Positions 46,177-57,789 are shown, counted from the first letter of the stretch. The stretch is DNA of 64,000 bases from Lasiodiplodia sp. COLG20 (GCA_009801085.1 VNWV01000001.1:2976001-3040000); one strand, 5' to 3'. Translations and numbers: made by a program. Notes: generated by a model not told the origin, from the letters alone.

Positions 46177-47027
46177 CTATGCAGCGAGTTGCTCGAGATG
46201 CTTGAGAGCTGTTTCCGAGATAGCTTCCTCCACCTCTCCATCTTCGCCAATTTTTTGGAGATCATAAGCCCACTCTCCTGTTTTCGTACAAATTGTGCGC
46301 TTGATTAGATATTCCCCAGGCTGCGGTCGCTTCGAATCCGGAAATTTCTTTTCACTCCGTACAAAGTCCCGAACCTCTTCGCCAATTCCCACTTTTCCAA
46401 CCTGCACTTTGTTTCCATTCTGGTAATGGGGTTCCTGCGTGGCCGTTAGTGTTTTGCCTCTTTGTTCGTCTGGCGGTATAGATACTGTATATTCGCGCAG
46501 CTGACGCTCTGGGATAGCATGAGTGGGATAGTTCTGGAATTCGTAAACCCATCCTAGCTCCCTCCCATCCAGTTTTGACCGAGAAATGAGATACACCTGC
46601 TCATCTTTCACGCGGTCTTTTGGCATGACTTTCTTCCCGTCATATTTTGGGCCCTGAATATTGTTACTCAGCTCTGGAACAAAGAATGAACAGGCTGGGA
46701 ATAGCCCCGGATACTTACCATGCATAGATCATCCCCTGAAACACGATGCTGAGTTTTGTCTGAGGCTGCTTCCACTTCGCGTATTCCGTATGTGTTGTTG
46801 TTTTCCTCGCTCGGAGTACATGTGATCACATATTTCGTCTCGGGGTGGTCATGATACCAGACTTCTTGTTTGAATTTGAATTTTGGTTCCTACGTGATTG
46901 CGCATTCGCATCAGCTGCGCTAACAATATTATAAAGACGGCAGAACAGGCATGGATACCTCCCTGGGAATTCGATCAAACCCTGTACTTTCATTCTTTCT
47001 GTTTGCTGACCTTAGCTTGCGTGACAT
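46177..47027 (-). CDS. Small protein of three repeat modules, one per exon
   Basis: Exons 47027-46959, 46889-46719, 46653-46486 and 46434-46177 join to 221 residues, every intron in phase 0. Exon 1 codes for a basic 23-residue start ('MSRKLRSANRKNESTGF'). Exons 2, 3 and 4 each code for one module that begins with a Pro-aromatic pair ('EPKFKFKQEVWY', 'GPKYDGKKVMPKD', 'EPHYQNGNKVQVG'), then a beta-like strand ('KYVITCTP', 'QVYLISRS', 'EYLIKRTI'), then G..W/Y ('NTYGIREV', 'LGWVYEF', 'GEWAYDL') and an acidic 'E..L' end. The pattern is like SH3/KOW/Tudor-type barrels. The third intron (46485-46435) is also open in frame, so it may be retained. No family is recognised. The gene is divergent from the DUF6594 gene. 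Confidence 0.6.
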
Positions 47028-47519
47028 TTTTAAGTATCGCAGTGACTTCTGGTTTGCGATTCAGCCTGACGAAAAGCATTTGATGTTAAAACGCAACTCT
47101 TTTGTACATTCACAATGAGCTGTAGATATATGGTCACATGTGAATGACCACCCTGTCTGAGTGCAACACGTGGCTCCTGTATGTAAGCGCATTGCGCATC
47201 AGACTGCGCGTTTGATGTTAGCGAAAGCAGGAGGTGGAATGAGATGATCGCAGCTAACGATGAATCAGCAGTCAGGCTCTGCAGCCACAACCGAAAATGA
47301 CTAGAGGTGGTAGTTTCCAAGGTGCTTGTTTCGGCGACTTACATGAACACCCTGGTCTTCAGGCTTTTTCCCACGCTATTTGTATTCGTATCATCGGCCC
47401 ATTAAACGCAGCGGTGTAAAATCCCGCTGAGAAAATTCCCAAAACCATTGCGAGTCTGTCCGAACATTTTCGATTGCTGGAAGGACCAGAATTATAGAAG
47501 GACCATAGCCACAGAGAGA
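47028..47519. other. Divergent promoter of modular protein and DUF6594 genes
   Basis: 492 bases shared between two start codons, AT-rich compared with the neighbouring PDI and WD40 genes. No gene is seen. Confidence 0.45.
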
Positions 47520-48533
47520 ATGCGGGTCAGTCTCACTCTTTGAATTCGCTAACTTAAGTATACTCACCTAGCTGCCACTTAGAGGAAAGCGTACCATCCT
47601 CCCGGATACCCTCAATTCTCATATAAAATCTCTGAGCAGTCAAGTCTACAGATATTTCGTCGTTTCAAGCAGGCCAGATTGCGGATCATACTTGCTAAGC
47701 AAGCTTATATAATGCAATTGGAAAAGGATTTAGAGAGACTGGACTCACAAGATAAAGAGAACGGCTATGATGAATATCTCAGAAGTCTTCGGGATGACCG
47801 AAACTATCAGAGGAAGCTGAAGATTTGGGAGCTGGAACGCGCACTCACCCAATACGGTCAGTAATGCGTTTCCCCTTCCCCAGTGACAAAGAAGAAGTTT
47901 CAGATCAGTTGGAGGTACAGGAAGCTAATAAATTGTTTTCATCTTGTCAGATGAACTCATTCAAAGAACGCACCAGACAATGAACATGCCGGACCCTGAA
48001 TATCGCAGCTTGATGAAGCTGGAAAATTTGACGGTGGGGGATTTCAACGAGGATGAGATGGAGTACATACATGAGAGCCAACGAGAGCTGATGTATGTTG
48101 GCGTGTTGAGAGGTGGCCGAGGCATGGAGACTTTCATGCCATTGGCGGATCGAATAGTGGATTGGATATATCTTTGTCGAGACAAGGTAAGCACTTTGAG
48201 CCTCATTGATAGACTTACTGCCAGGCTGACCTTTCAAAGTTGACACGTTCAAAGTCTCCAAGTCCTATTCCCAAATTTGTGATCCGAGGTGTTGCAAGAT
48301 CTTTGGCGGCTATCTTGACAATTTTTGTCTTGTTGGTTCCAATCATCATACTGAACGTAGTTCAGCGAACAGTGTGGAAGTTCGTGGTCATATTCATGGC
48401 TGCTGCCTGCTTCGTTTCGGGCGTGGCAATATCAAGCACGGCCTCTGCAGGTGAGGTGTTTGTGGGCGGAGCTACATACGCTGCTGTCCTTGTTGTTTTT
48501 GTTTCTCAGAATGGAGTTTCGAATGACCCTTGA
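47520..48533 (+). CDS. DUF6594-type membrane protein
   Basis: Exons 47520-47525, 47583-47856, 47951-48186 and 48240-48533 join to 269 residues. Exon 2 opens with 'GYPQFSYKISE' and 'IFRRFKQARLRIIL', the fungal DUF6594 start (GYP...IFRRF), then a helical region ('MQLEKDLERLDSQDKENG'). The C-terminus has three membrane helices ('LAAILTIFVLLVPIIILNVV', 'FVVIFMAAACFVSGVAI', 'GGATYAAVLVVFVS'), also as in the family. No function is known for DUF6594 proteins. The first exon codes for only two residues (Met-Arg), which is the weakest part; the start could instead lie in an upstream exon. It diverges from the three-module protein gene. Confidence 0.72.
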
Positions 48534-48964
48534 TTTTGGAGAACGTACCGGGCAAACGGCAAAAAGTGTGCAAAAATTGCGTGGAAGCGTAGTACGGGAT
48601 TACCCTCGAGGTAATATGAATGGGATCCCTATGTATGCTTTCTATCTTGACATGTATTCATCTACCTATGCAGCGAGAAATAAGAAAAGAATAATTCATA
48701 CACCTCATATAAATGTATCGTGATTTCATATGAAAAATAGAAAGCCTTTTATGTGCATTCCAGCCCAACTTCGAGACCCGCTCTCTCAATCTCGCAAATT
48801 TCCACGTCACACCCAAATCGCATTAGTAAAGCAACAGTAAAGTCCTCACCCTAGAACCAAGCAAGTAATACCCTGAATCTTTCACGAGATACTTCACCTT
48901 ACTGCTCCAGCAGTTCTCTACCAGACTTACGAAATTCCTAAAACTCTCTGGCACTAAAGGAGGC
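48534..48964. other. Intergenic between convergent genes
   Basis: 431 AT-rich bases between the 3' ends of the DUF6594 and aquaporin genes; no gene is seen. Confidence 0.45.
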
Positions 48965-49905
48965 TTAGTCCAACAACCGCAAAGGGCCGTGGTGGTCTGA
49001 GGAAGCTTTATCAGCAGCATCAGCAATGATAGAGCCCTCGCCGTCGTACAGGACAGCATCGTAAACGGTCGCGCCGATAAGGCACCCAAAGATGGGTGCG
49101 AATAGAGGAACAAAGCAGTAGTAGTTGGCGGCGGTGAAAACTTCCCTGCCGTACATGATGGCGGAGAACAATCTGGGGCCGAAGTCTCGTGCCGGGTTGA
49201 TGGCCTACGCAGAAAACGTTAGCAGTGACTCAGGAGCAATCAATGAAGCTCAAGAGAAGGAGAAAAAGGATGACATACATATCCGGTCTGCCAGCCAAGC
49301 GCGGCACCAATGGCCACCATCAAAATAAAGATGGAAACCTGCGGCGCGCCGAAGCGGGTGTTGGGCCCCTCAGCGATGCTCAAGACGCAGAACATCAGAA
49401 CGGAGGAGGCCAGGACCTCCTGGAACACGGCCTCCCAATTGGACTTGAGCCAGGCGGACGGATACGTGGCGAAGATGCCGGCGGAGTGGTGGCCCATGGG
49501 GCTGATGATGGAGCCACCGGGGATGGTGTACTCGGGATCCCACTCGAGGATGGCGGAGCGGTAGTTGACGTAGACGAGGGCGGCGCCGACGAAGGCGCCC
49601 AGGAACTGCGCCAGCAGCTTGCCAGGCACCTCGCGCCAGTGCTGGTGCGAGGGGCGGACGAGCGCCATGACCAGCGTGACGGCCGGGTTGACGGACGGGC
49701 TGGGGTCGGACAGGAACGACGTCAGCGCCACGGCGGCCGCCCACGCCAGGTTGATCGAGACCCAGGTGCCGTTGTGGAAGTCGGACAGCAGGCACTGCGC
49801 GATGACGCCCTCGCCGATGACTATCAGCAGAGCGGTGCCCAGGAACTCGGAGGCGTAGGGCCGGATGCCCCGGCGGGAGATCTTGAAGTGCTTTTTGAAG
49901 CTCAT
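48965..49905 (-). CDS. Aquaglyceroporin (MIP family channel)
   Basis: Exon 1 is 49905-49279 and exon 2 is 49204-48965, giving 288 residues. MIP channels carry water or small solutes across membranes. The two half-helix motifs are '[13 protein letters not shown]' and '[13 protein letters not shown]'; the intron falls just before the second NPA. The Asp directly after NPAR (NPARD) marks the glycerol-conducting branch, so glycerol or other polyols are likely cargo. Six hydrophobic helices are visible, from '[20 protein letters not shown]' to '[20 protein letters not shown]'. The N-terminal tail is short (about 17 residues), unlike the long regulatory tails of yeast Fps1. Confidence 0.9.
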
Positions 49906-51006
49906 GGCGATGGATTGAGGACGTTGTCACGGCTCTTCTCCCGGAGGCACGGAGGAGGAGAAGGAGGTGGTAGTGGTGCGATGGGCCACGTTCGTTTTTA
50001 TGTTGATCGTGCTCGGTCTACTTACCTTGACTTTCGGGGATACGTGGAGGGGCTAGGCTCCATGGAGATAAGAGTGCTGCCCGTGGATGTCTGACGCTGT
50101 GCTGTGGCTTGTTTTGCTAAATTGACTAGGCCGCCACAAGTGGGTCGCTGTAGGTGATAGAAGATCAAAAGCTTCAGCAGGTTGGATGGGATGGCTTCAC
50201 CGCTTGGCGAAAATCTTGAATAAATGCATCAGCACTCCGAGACCGAGGCGCGGCCGACTGGACTCGCCCTTGCTCGAAAGAATGCTGAGAGGAAAAAGTC
50301 GTAACCCCCATTTCTGCTTCGTAGCTCGCCTTGCAACTGTACCCATGACGTCGCCGATCAACGGGGCGGATCGCAGAGCTTATCGATAATGGTTTTGGAC
50401 CCTTTCGAAATGATATGGCTTCGGTCGGCGCTGTTAGATGGGCCGTGGGCGTGTCCTTCAGTGGTTAGACAATTGGCTGGTGATTAGCGGGCCCCTTTCC
50501 TTCGTTGCTCCATCAGACTTCTGGTTGATGAGATTGTGCGTTAAAGTGTCCTGATGTTTCTTGAAAAGGAAATGTTTTGCTACAATGCGTGCGTCAAAGT
50601 TGTTGGGGGATGGCCGGACTCTCTTCCGGCTTCGCAAAGCCATCAACGCACGACAAACAGTTCACGCCTTATAAGGTTTGCGACATTGAACAAGAGTGAT
50701 GAGGGGAGAGCAAAAAGCAGTCAAGGAAGCCGCCAGAGATGGGGGGAATCAGCAGAGGCAGGTCATCGCACGGCGACTGGAGTGATGCGACAGCCCTGCA
50801 GCCGAACAAACCTAGCCGCGCGCGTGGGACAGACTTTCCGAGCGCTAAATTGCCAAGGAAAAAGAGAGGCGATCGCGCAGCGCGCGCTACTGCACGCTTG
50901 CGTTGCGGTTCCACCCGGCTCCACCCAACTCCGCCCAAACCTCCACCCCCTAATTGCGACTAATTGCACCCCTTCAGGACGTCTCCGGGCAAAAAGAAAT
51001 GCGTAT
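49906..51006. other. Intergenic, aquaporin promoter and tRNA flank
   Basis: No supported protein gene. Overlapping ORFs near 50554-51045 run into the tRNA and are not coding. Confidence 0.5.
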
Positions 51007-51110
51007 TACGACGGCCGGGACTTGAACCCAGGACCTTCAGTGTAGCCCAATCCGGCACAAAGGCAGGAATCGTGTTAGACTGACGTGATAACCAACTACA
51101 CCACCATCGC
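51007..51110 (-). tRNA. tRNA-Val (anticodon AAC) with a 30-base intron
   Basis: Read on the minus strand, the acceptor stem pairs GCGATGG (from 51110) with CCGTCGT (ending 51008), with two G-U pairs and discriminator A at 51007. The D arm is GTG...CAC, the anticodon stem TCAGT/ACTGA with loop CTAACA-C, and the T arm CTGGG-TTCAAGT-CCCGG. The anticodon AAC is at 51076-51074. The extra 30 bases, 51072-51043, sit directly after position 37, the standard place for nuclear tRNA introns. A CTTTTTT-like run follows on the 3' side only weakly. Confidence 0.88.
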
Positions 51111-51946
51111 TGACTAAGCCCTTTTTTGGCTCTTGTTGAGAGTAAGACTGCCACGATGATATATAAAGCGCATACTTTAATCCTGCCAAAGGAATAACCC
51201 ATCAGACTGTTCGTTGTCGAGTTGTATAGGGGGGCGTGGGTGGTGGTGGTCCCGGCCGTTGTGGGTTTTCTCGCTTACAGAAATGCACTGCCACACCCCA
51301 AGCCTACTCCCGCCTGGAATCGAACAGAGGTATGTATGTGCAGAGCTCAAAGGCCAAGGCATACCAGAATGCTGAGTGGATTGAGTACATAAGCGGGAGG
51401 TCTTCAGATTGAATGGATTGACCCTATACAGGCGGAAGCACGGCTGTAGTTAGTTTGGATTTCGCTCATGTCATGAGCAATTGAAGCTGTCGTCCGGACA
51501 TGTTGTTTATTCCACATTTACATCCAGACAACAGCTTCAACTGCCTATATGCTGAACAATTATTCACGAATACTTCGAAAATCCGTGTCGCCCACTATTC
51601 CTCGCGCTAGCTTTCGGCAATTCCCTCTGTACTTCCAATCCGAATGTGGGGTATGGTACGTACCCGCCTATTCCGCCAAACCAATCTCGTTTCATGTATT
51701 CACTCTCCGAGGCAAACTTAAATTCACACTGGCTTTTGTCAGGCACCAATCCAATCGGCTGTCATTATAAGATTTCTATCCCCACACTGCGCCAGCTACA
51801 AGTTGCCGTGGTGTTCCGCTTGAACTCCCCCATGGCATCAGTGCCCGCTTCGATCTTATGATAAAGGCGCCAGTCCCACCATATCGACTCGCACATTTCA
51901 ACTCAACCAACGATCAATAAAATTGTTCAACACAAACTACAGCAAA
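51111..51946. other. Intergenic, promoter of cupin gene
   Basis: Contains the second hairpin element (listed separately) and no supported gene. Confidence 0.45.
51478..51543. repeat. Imperfect inverted repeat (hairpin element, copy 2)
   Basis: Arms 51478-51500 and 51521-51543 pair with about four or five mismatches around a 20-base spacer. The left arm core TTGAAGCTGTCGTCCGGACA differs from copy 1 (4291-4310) at two positions, and CATTTA again precedes the right arm. Relative to copy 1, CG pairs in the right arm have become CA at three places, as expected from C-to-T decay. The outer 17 bases of the copy 1 stem are not shared. Confidence 0.7.
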
Positions 51947-52493
51947 ATGTCTTTCAAACCTCAACGTCGCATCGTAACCACCCACAAGGGCACCGCATCC
52001 GCCATCATGATCGACGAAACAGTCGACCTCATTTCCCACGGCAACGCCAGCCTCCGCACCCTTTGGCAGAGCCACGAGCACCCAGCTCTGCTCGATGAGC
52101 AGCGCGACATGGCGGACGAGAGCCAGGGCTTCTACGCCAAGGGCTCGCTGATCAGGGTCCTGGACCTCGAGCCCAAGGCCGTCGGATTCAACCATCGCAC
52201 CGCGTCACTGGATTATGGTATTATCATGCAAGGGTCTGCCGAGATGGTGCTCGAGGACGGCTCGAAGACGATTTGTAACGCTGGGGATGTGGTCGTGCAG
52301 CGCGGGGTAAGTGCTTGTGTGGACGGCTTGCTGTACTGGTGTTTTCTGACGTCGGTAGACTATGCATCAATGGAACAATCCGACAGACAAGCCGGTGAGG
52401 ATCATCTTTGTTTTGCTTCCGGCGAAGCCGCCGGTTATTGACGGGGTCGAGCTGGGAGATTCTGGGCTTCCGAAGCTTCCTGGGCAGAAGTAA
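51947..52493 (+). CDS. Small cupin-domain protein
   Basis: Exon 1 is 51947-52306 and exon 2 is 52359-52493, giving 164 residues. The ATG at 51947 gives 'MSFKPQRRIVTTHKGTAS'. The cupin barrel shows 'FNHRTASLDYGIIMQGSAEM' as motif 1 and 'AGDVVVQRGTMHQWNNP' as motif 2; the splice joins the two halves of motif 2 exactly at 'QRG/TMHQW'. Motif 2 keeps the metal His, while motif 1 has only one clear His and lacks the usual HxH. Single-domain fungal cupins of this size are often annotated as oxalate- or sugar-related, but the substrate is open. It lies tail to tail with the enoyl-CoA hydratase gene. Confidence 0.82.
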
Positions 52494-52743
52494 TGAGCAA
52501 TTCAGGGAAGAAGGATGCGTGTCCGAAGCTTTGAATAGTTTGGTGGTTATCACTGAAGTTGTTTAAATGCTACGATGGTTGATCTAGCTGGCAGGGAGTC
52601 GTAGAAATGTGTACAGACTCAGTAGTCGAAACGTTGACACAGACATCAAGTGCTTGAAGCCGCGTGTAAGAGCTTTACTACTCGACAGTATTCTAATAAC
52701 AGGCAACAGTATCGCAGGGTCATTCCCCGCAATTTGCGCCCTC

Positions 52744-53843
52744 TCAAAGCTTGGACTGTGGCTTGGCTGCCTTTGGCCGGCTGCCTGTGTCAACTTCAGT
52801 CCACCATGGGAAGTTTGGTGGTGCATCCTCTTCGAGCGTGGCCTTAAAGTTCGGCTTCCGTTTCTGAAAGAAAGCTTGGACGCCTTCTTCCTGGTCCCTG
52901 ATTTTGGTCAGTCTCGGCATTCGTCTCTGTTTGGGAGAACATACCTTGCACTGAACATGTGGTACAGCACAGCCGAATCCACCAGATGGGTACCCTCCGC
53001 AGTCCCAGGATTATGCCACATCAGGGCGCGGTTCAAATATGATGCCAGAGGACTAACGTTCTCGGCAATGTTCGTCGCCAGCTCCAGTGCTCGCGGAAGC
53101 ACTTTCGACGCATCGGGCAATGTCTCCTGGAAGAGCGGCCCGAAGTGTGGCGAATTGGGTGGGAAGACCTCTCCCGTCGTAAGAAGGTAGGATGCTCGGG
53201 AGAATCCGATCAGGCGCGGAAGAAAGAAGGAAGATGAAGACTCCATCGTGATGCCTCTTCGGGCGAAAACGAAGCCGTACTTTCCCCCTTCATACCCAAT
53301 TCTGTGTCCGCGTTGGTAAGCGCAGCGAGATGCGAGCAGGGATATGGTTACCTGATTGCTGCCGGAAGCGTCAAAGTCATTCCGAGACCGACTGCAGAGC
53401 CCTGCATGGCTGCTATGGTTGGCTTGCGGCACCGATGAATTGCAAGCGCCACGCGACCGCCGCTTTCCGATGTTCAGTTTGGTGACCGGCCTCTTCGATG
53501 ACAGGGGGAAAACTTACGAGTCACGGTGATCCATGATCCGCTCTTTACCGGCACCGGAAGAAAAACCGATCTCGAGATCCGCTCCGGCGCAGAATGCCTT
53601 ACCAGCACCGGTGATGACGACAACCTTGACCCGCTCGTCGACGTCGAACATGGGAAACACCTTCTCGAAATCATGCATCATCTGCAAGGTGAATGCATTC
53701 TGCTTCTTGGGCCTGTTCAGCGTGACGATGACGACAGGCGTTGCGGTCTCGGCACCCTCTGGGTAGTGGGACACTTTGATGTCCTTCGTCGGTACTGTCT
53801 CGTAGGACGTGGGGACGACGACGGGATCGGGAGAGGGAATCAT
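52744..53843 (-). CDS. Enoyl-CoA hydratase/isomerase family protein
   Basis: Exons 53843-53518, 53462-53352, 53301-52945 and 52897-52744 join to 315 residues, all internal junctions in phase 2. Crotonase-fold markers are in order: '[20 protein letters not shown]', the oxyanion-hole strand '[13 protein letters not shown]', then '[12 protein letters not shown]' and the Glu-containing '[16 protein letters not shown]'. The acidic residue after 'ITME' sits where hydratases and isomerases of this family place a catalytic Glu. The end '[14 protein letters not shown]' is frequent in fungal members. It probably acts on acyl-CoA in fatty-acid or amino-acid breakdown; no clear PTS1 is present (ends SKL: 'KPQSKL'), which is in fact the classical peroxisomal signal, so a peroxisomal site is likely. 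I start at the ATG 53843, since the frame above it has only non-ATG codons. Confidence 0.88.
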
Positions 53844-55545
53844 TGCGGTTTGAGGGCTATGACGTATGAGTAAAATCGATAAAACACGGAATGAACTTTG
53901 GCAAGAACGCGTACTTTCATCTGTATATACTGTGTCCACGCTGTCTCGTGTCGATACTGTCCTCGGTTCGGAAGTGGCGTTGAGTAATCCTCAGCCGCCC
54001 GACCACTACCGAAGCCGGTGTAGTGCCAAGGGTCTCTCCGCACAGCATGGGCCCAGCAATGTGGAGAAGCCGAAAAGCTAAATCACATGTAAGCTCCTCG
54101 TTGTTATTCAGGCATGGATGAAGCCCTGGTTTTCCATTATTGTTTACTGATGGGCCGTGTTTTCGGCGAACATGGCAGACCCGAAACTGGAGTATTCCGG
54201 CCTCAGATTTATTCGACTATACTGAGGAGAATGAAGAATATAGAGCTAGTTTGCATTCGCTATCGCATGGCCTTTTAGGGACGCTCTGTTCGTGCAGCAG
54301 CCATATCTTATGACATTGGATGCATGATAACTATAGGAAACTCCCGACGCAAAACAACTGTCACTTGGCCAGACGTCTGTCATTTCGAGCACAGAACCTT
54401 GAAAAAGCTTAGAAGAAAATATCTGGAAACAAGCCTATGGCATCGATTTGTTGGGTTTGATGTAAGATATGCGTCCAACCTCTGCATAATAACGCCAAAT
54501 GGAGACCAAGACGTCCCAGCACCCCGCCAATAGACGGTTAATGTCCCAGGTATTGTTAGATCTGTACGCAGCATCAATCTGGATGAACAAAGCTTCTTGA
54601 AGTGGCTTTGTAAAGTGGGAAATATCTGGCGATCAAGGCGGAAGCTGCCGAAGGCGATGACGATTAGGCTGCTGTAGCTGGCTGGTGTATGCTCTATACA
54701 TCCAATAATTTTGACGCGTGACTGGAGAGGAGTGAGTACGGTTGAGGAATTAAGAAATGTGTAGTAGCAACGGGTAAGCTGCTAGTCCATGTCGGTGATG
54801 GTGGGTGACTCCGTTTTGGGAGTCGCGGTCGCAGATCATGTCGGCGCGCTCCTCCATGTCGTGCAGCTGGGTGATACATACTGGGCGACGGGCATACCGA
54901 AGTGGACCGCGCTCGTATTCGTACCCATGTCTGTCTGTGGAGAAGATGCAATGAGTGTCCGAGAATGTGGGGCTCAATGTGGCGAGGACGGGCGCGTATT
55001 CGCCATTCACAGCCCCCCCGGAAGCCGACGGGCATAGCCACGTGGACAGACAACTACGATGATTCCAAGAGCCTCATAGGTGTGTAGATATTCATTGAAT
55101 TCTTAGCATTGCTGAGGAGGGTATTGAAGGATCGGCTTGTCAGCTTCTTATCGAAAAGATCGACATCAAGTAGCGGGGCCGAGGAGCCTTGCAGATCACA
55201 CGCACATGATTACCCTGTACATATCCCTCGAATTCTCCGAGCGGAAATGTCATGGAAAATGGGAAAAGCAAGGGTGCGAATAGGCGATTTTGTCAAAATC
55301 TGTTTGGTGAGGCGTGGTAAAAGGATCAATGCTCATATTCAATTCCCTGTCACAAAGTTTGGATATAACATCCGTTACGAGAGATCTCAATACTGAGGAT
55401 GACGCATGATTTACCCTACTGGATGTTCTAAATTCAGCGGATATTTCCAATTTTAGCTAAATATGATGCTTCGCTGTGCTGTGAACCCAAGAAAGGAGCC
55501 TCTAAAACCCAAAAGAAATCAGATGGGGGTATTCCGTCAACCAGT
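53844..55545. other. Gene-poor region, part 1
   Basis: No supported gene. A 95-codon plus-strand frame at 55109-55396 has no motif. The region is AT-richer than the genes around it, particularly 54150-54450. Confidence 0.45.
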
Positions 55546-56158
55546 TTATCCTTCCTCAACCTTTCCCGCTTGTGCCTTGGCAAACATTTCGACCCTCTCC
55601 AAGTACTTGCAATACTCTGCAATCGAGTTGGATACTTCTGCGGGAAGCTTTTTGGTCTCCACCATGATGCTTTTGTCAAGGGGACGGTCCAAAGGTCTTT
55701 CTTGTCGCATGTCGAAGGTGATGGCGCCGGGATTTTGACGGGATACAGGGTTATGTTCTGAGGTAGCGACAACCCTGTGTCGTTCGTTGGACGTTGAGAG
55801 GGCTAGATTGGTCTGCTTTTATTTCATTCAATGAGAAGCCTTCCAAAGAGACAAGTCGCTTACGCATGATTGTCCAGAGCGACTCCTCAGCCTTCTTTCT
55901 TTGCTTGCCTCTGCGGGTCTGACAGGCGAAGCAGGGCGCTTTTCTCCACGGGTGGTATCTGACTCCATTGGATTCTCTTGATGATTCTGTGAGTTTCTGG
56001 GATGAGAGATGGTGTGGTCGTTGTCGTCTTCTCGAGGAAGATATACTACAGGATTGCGGCGTCACTTTTGCGCCACCCGGCGATGCATTTTCCCCATCGC
56101 GACTTGTTGTTATATTTGAAGACCCACAACAGGCGCCAGCGGTTGGCAAACGAGGCAT
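55546..56158 (-). CDS. Possible small two-exon gene, low confidence
   Basis: Joining 56158-55864 to 55757-55546 (donor GTAAGC, acceptor CTCAG) gives 168 residues. The second exon looks protein-like, with an amphipathic helix 'NSIAEYCKYLERVEMFAK' and end 'GKVEEG'. The first exon has scattered Cys ('PCFACQTRRGKQRKKAE') and a Ser/Arg-rich stretch. I recognise no family, the start could be further upstream, and the whole could be a decayed remnant. Confidence 0.28.
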
Positions 56159-57789
56159 CTGCCTGGACAGGATTAGATCCTAGGCAGCGATCAAGGACTG
56201 GGTACTTCCTCTCACTATACTTGGGGGCCGAAAACCGTGCCGCGCGATTGGAGAGGGGGGGCCAAAAAGCTCAAGAGGCCGCACCTGGCCCGTGTCAAGT
56301 AAAGCTTACAAAGCGACGCTCACATCATATGAATGCATTACTCGTGTATGCACATAATGCTTTGCCCAGATTACAGTATACTAGGGCATCGGGATGGCCG
56401 GTGACGTACTTTAAATGGACAGCTTGGAAGGCATTCAACACTGCAGGCACTCGTGCATTCAGCTCTGATGCATTTTTCTCATTGAACCTGCGTTTCTTGT
56501 CCTTATTCTGATTCGCGAATCCGAGTCTGCAGAATGGCACAGACACAGGATGGATCTCTACATCCAGGCTTTGGCCAATCCGCGACCATCATACCCGGCA
56601 AGCCATCACGATACCATCGTCTCGTATCGTAACTTTGCCCTCCCCGTCCAGGATTCCAGATCAGCCTCAAGACCGGCATCAGCCCTAAATGATGGGTTTC
56701 TTCAATCTGCAGAATCATTTGAGGGCAGCTCTGGTGACGTGCTCGCGGCATCTAACTGCAAGCGGTCGCGAAGTTCTCTGTGCGGGACCTCATCCTGCCC
56801 CTCCATTTGATCGACAAGAACAACGAAGCAGTTCAGGCGACCCGCCCACGCGGAGTCGCACGTCGCCGAAGCTAGCTTTAATCGGGGGGAAAACGGGCCT
56901 TGTTTTGCGCGGATGAGGGGCAACCGTTGGCGGCGTGAAGGCCCAGCCAGACGGCGTACCACAACGCCCTGACGCTAGGTAATATCAGAAAAGGTCTCGC
57001 TACACACCCCAAAACCGCCATACCTGCCAGCAGCAAAGGATTGAGCATGCAACGCAATGCGATCCTTGTGCTCTCGTGAGTCCTGCTTGCCATTCCAAGA
57101 AGTACAAGATTAGCCCCTATAATTATGGCAACACCAGGTTAGATTCCCAAGTGTCTCGATCTGCATGAACGCGCACCCTCCACGCCGCAAACAAGTGGTA
57201 CATACTCCGATGGCACGGAGGCTTCACCGACAAGAGTGGGTTGGTTATTGATAGCCAGCCCCCAAAATAGTAGTGGCGCAGCACGAGCCGCAGACGTGAA
57301 TCCTTGTAAGATGTCGCGTTTCATACTGTCCAAGGCAACTCTCCCTTGCGGCGCAGGTTCTGCCTGGACTCTCGTGCTACGCGTCTCAGGGCTCTGTTAC
57401 CCCAGCTTTCAGCCTCGCGGTACGGTTGCGCCTCAGCTTGCTGCGCCAGGCACGCACTGCTTACCCTTTGCGTGACCGGAAAGTGGAGGCGGTCAGCACG
57501 CAAAATAGGCGAGCGGTGCAGGATCAGCCCGGCGACGAGCTGGTCAGCGCTAAACAACATTGGGGGCGCAACTCTTGCCCCTTCCGGACGCGGGGTCTTA
57601 CCCGGAGATCCTACTTCGCCCTCAAGACCTCTGTACATATTCCAGACCCCGACCGGTCAGCTTGCTTCTGCACTCCAAAGCTACTTCTATTCGGCCAAAG
57701 CATCGTCAGAACCAAAAACCTCCTTCTCACCAATCTGCCAACATTCAGCCGCAATTACCTGCCCCGATATCTCCGCCATTACCGCCACA
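56159..57789. other. Gene-poor region, part 2
   Basis: 1.6 kb with many short overlapping frames on both strands, none with a motif or convincing start. Nothing is supported. Confidence 0.45.

Noticed and set aside
49225..50094. 289-codon plus-strand frame over the aquaporin gene
   Set aside because: Antisense mirror; the minus strand has both NPA motifs and membrane helices.
51290..51330. Possible second tRNA (B-box-like GGAATCGAAC)
   Set aside because: No T stem, acceptor stem or A box can be paired around it.
53844..53939. Longer N-terminus for the enoyl-CoA hydratase protein
   Set aside because: The upstream start is GTG; the ATG at 53843 is suitable.
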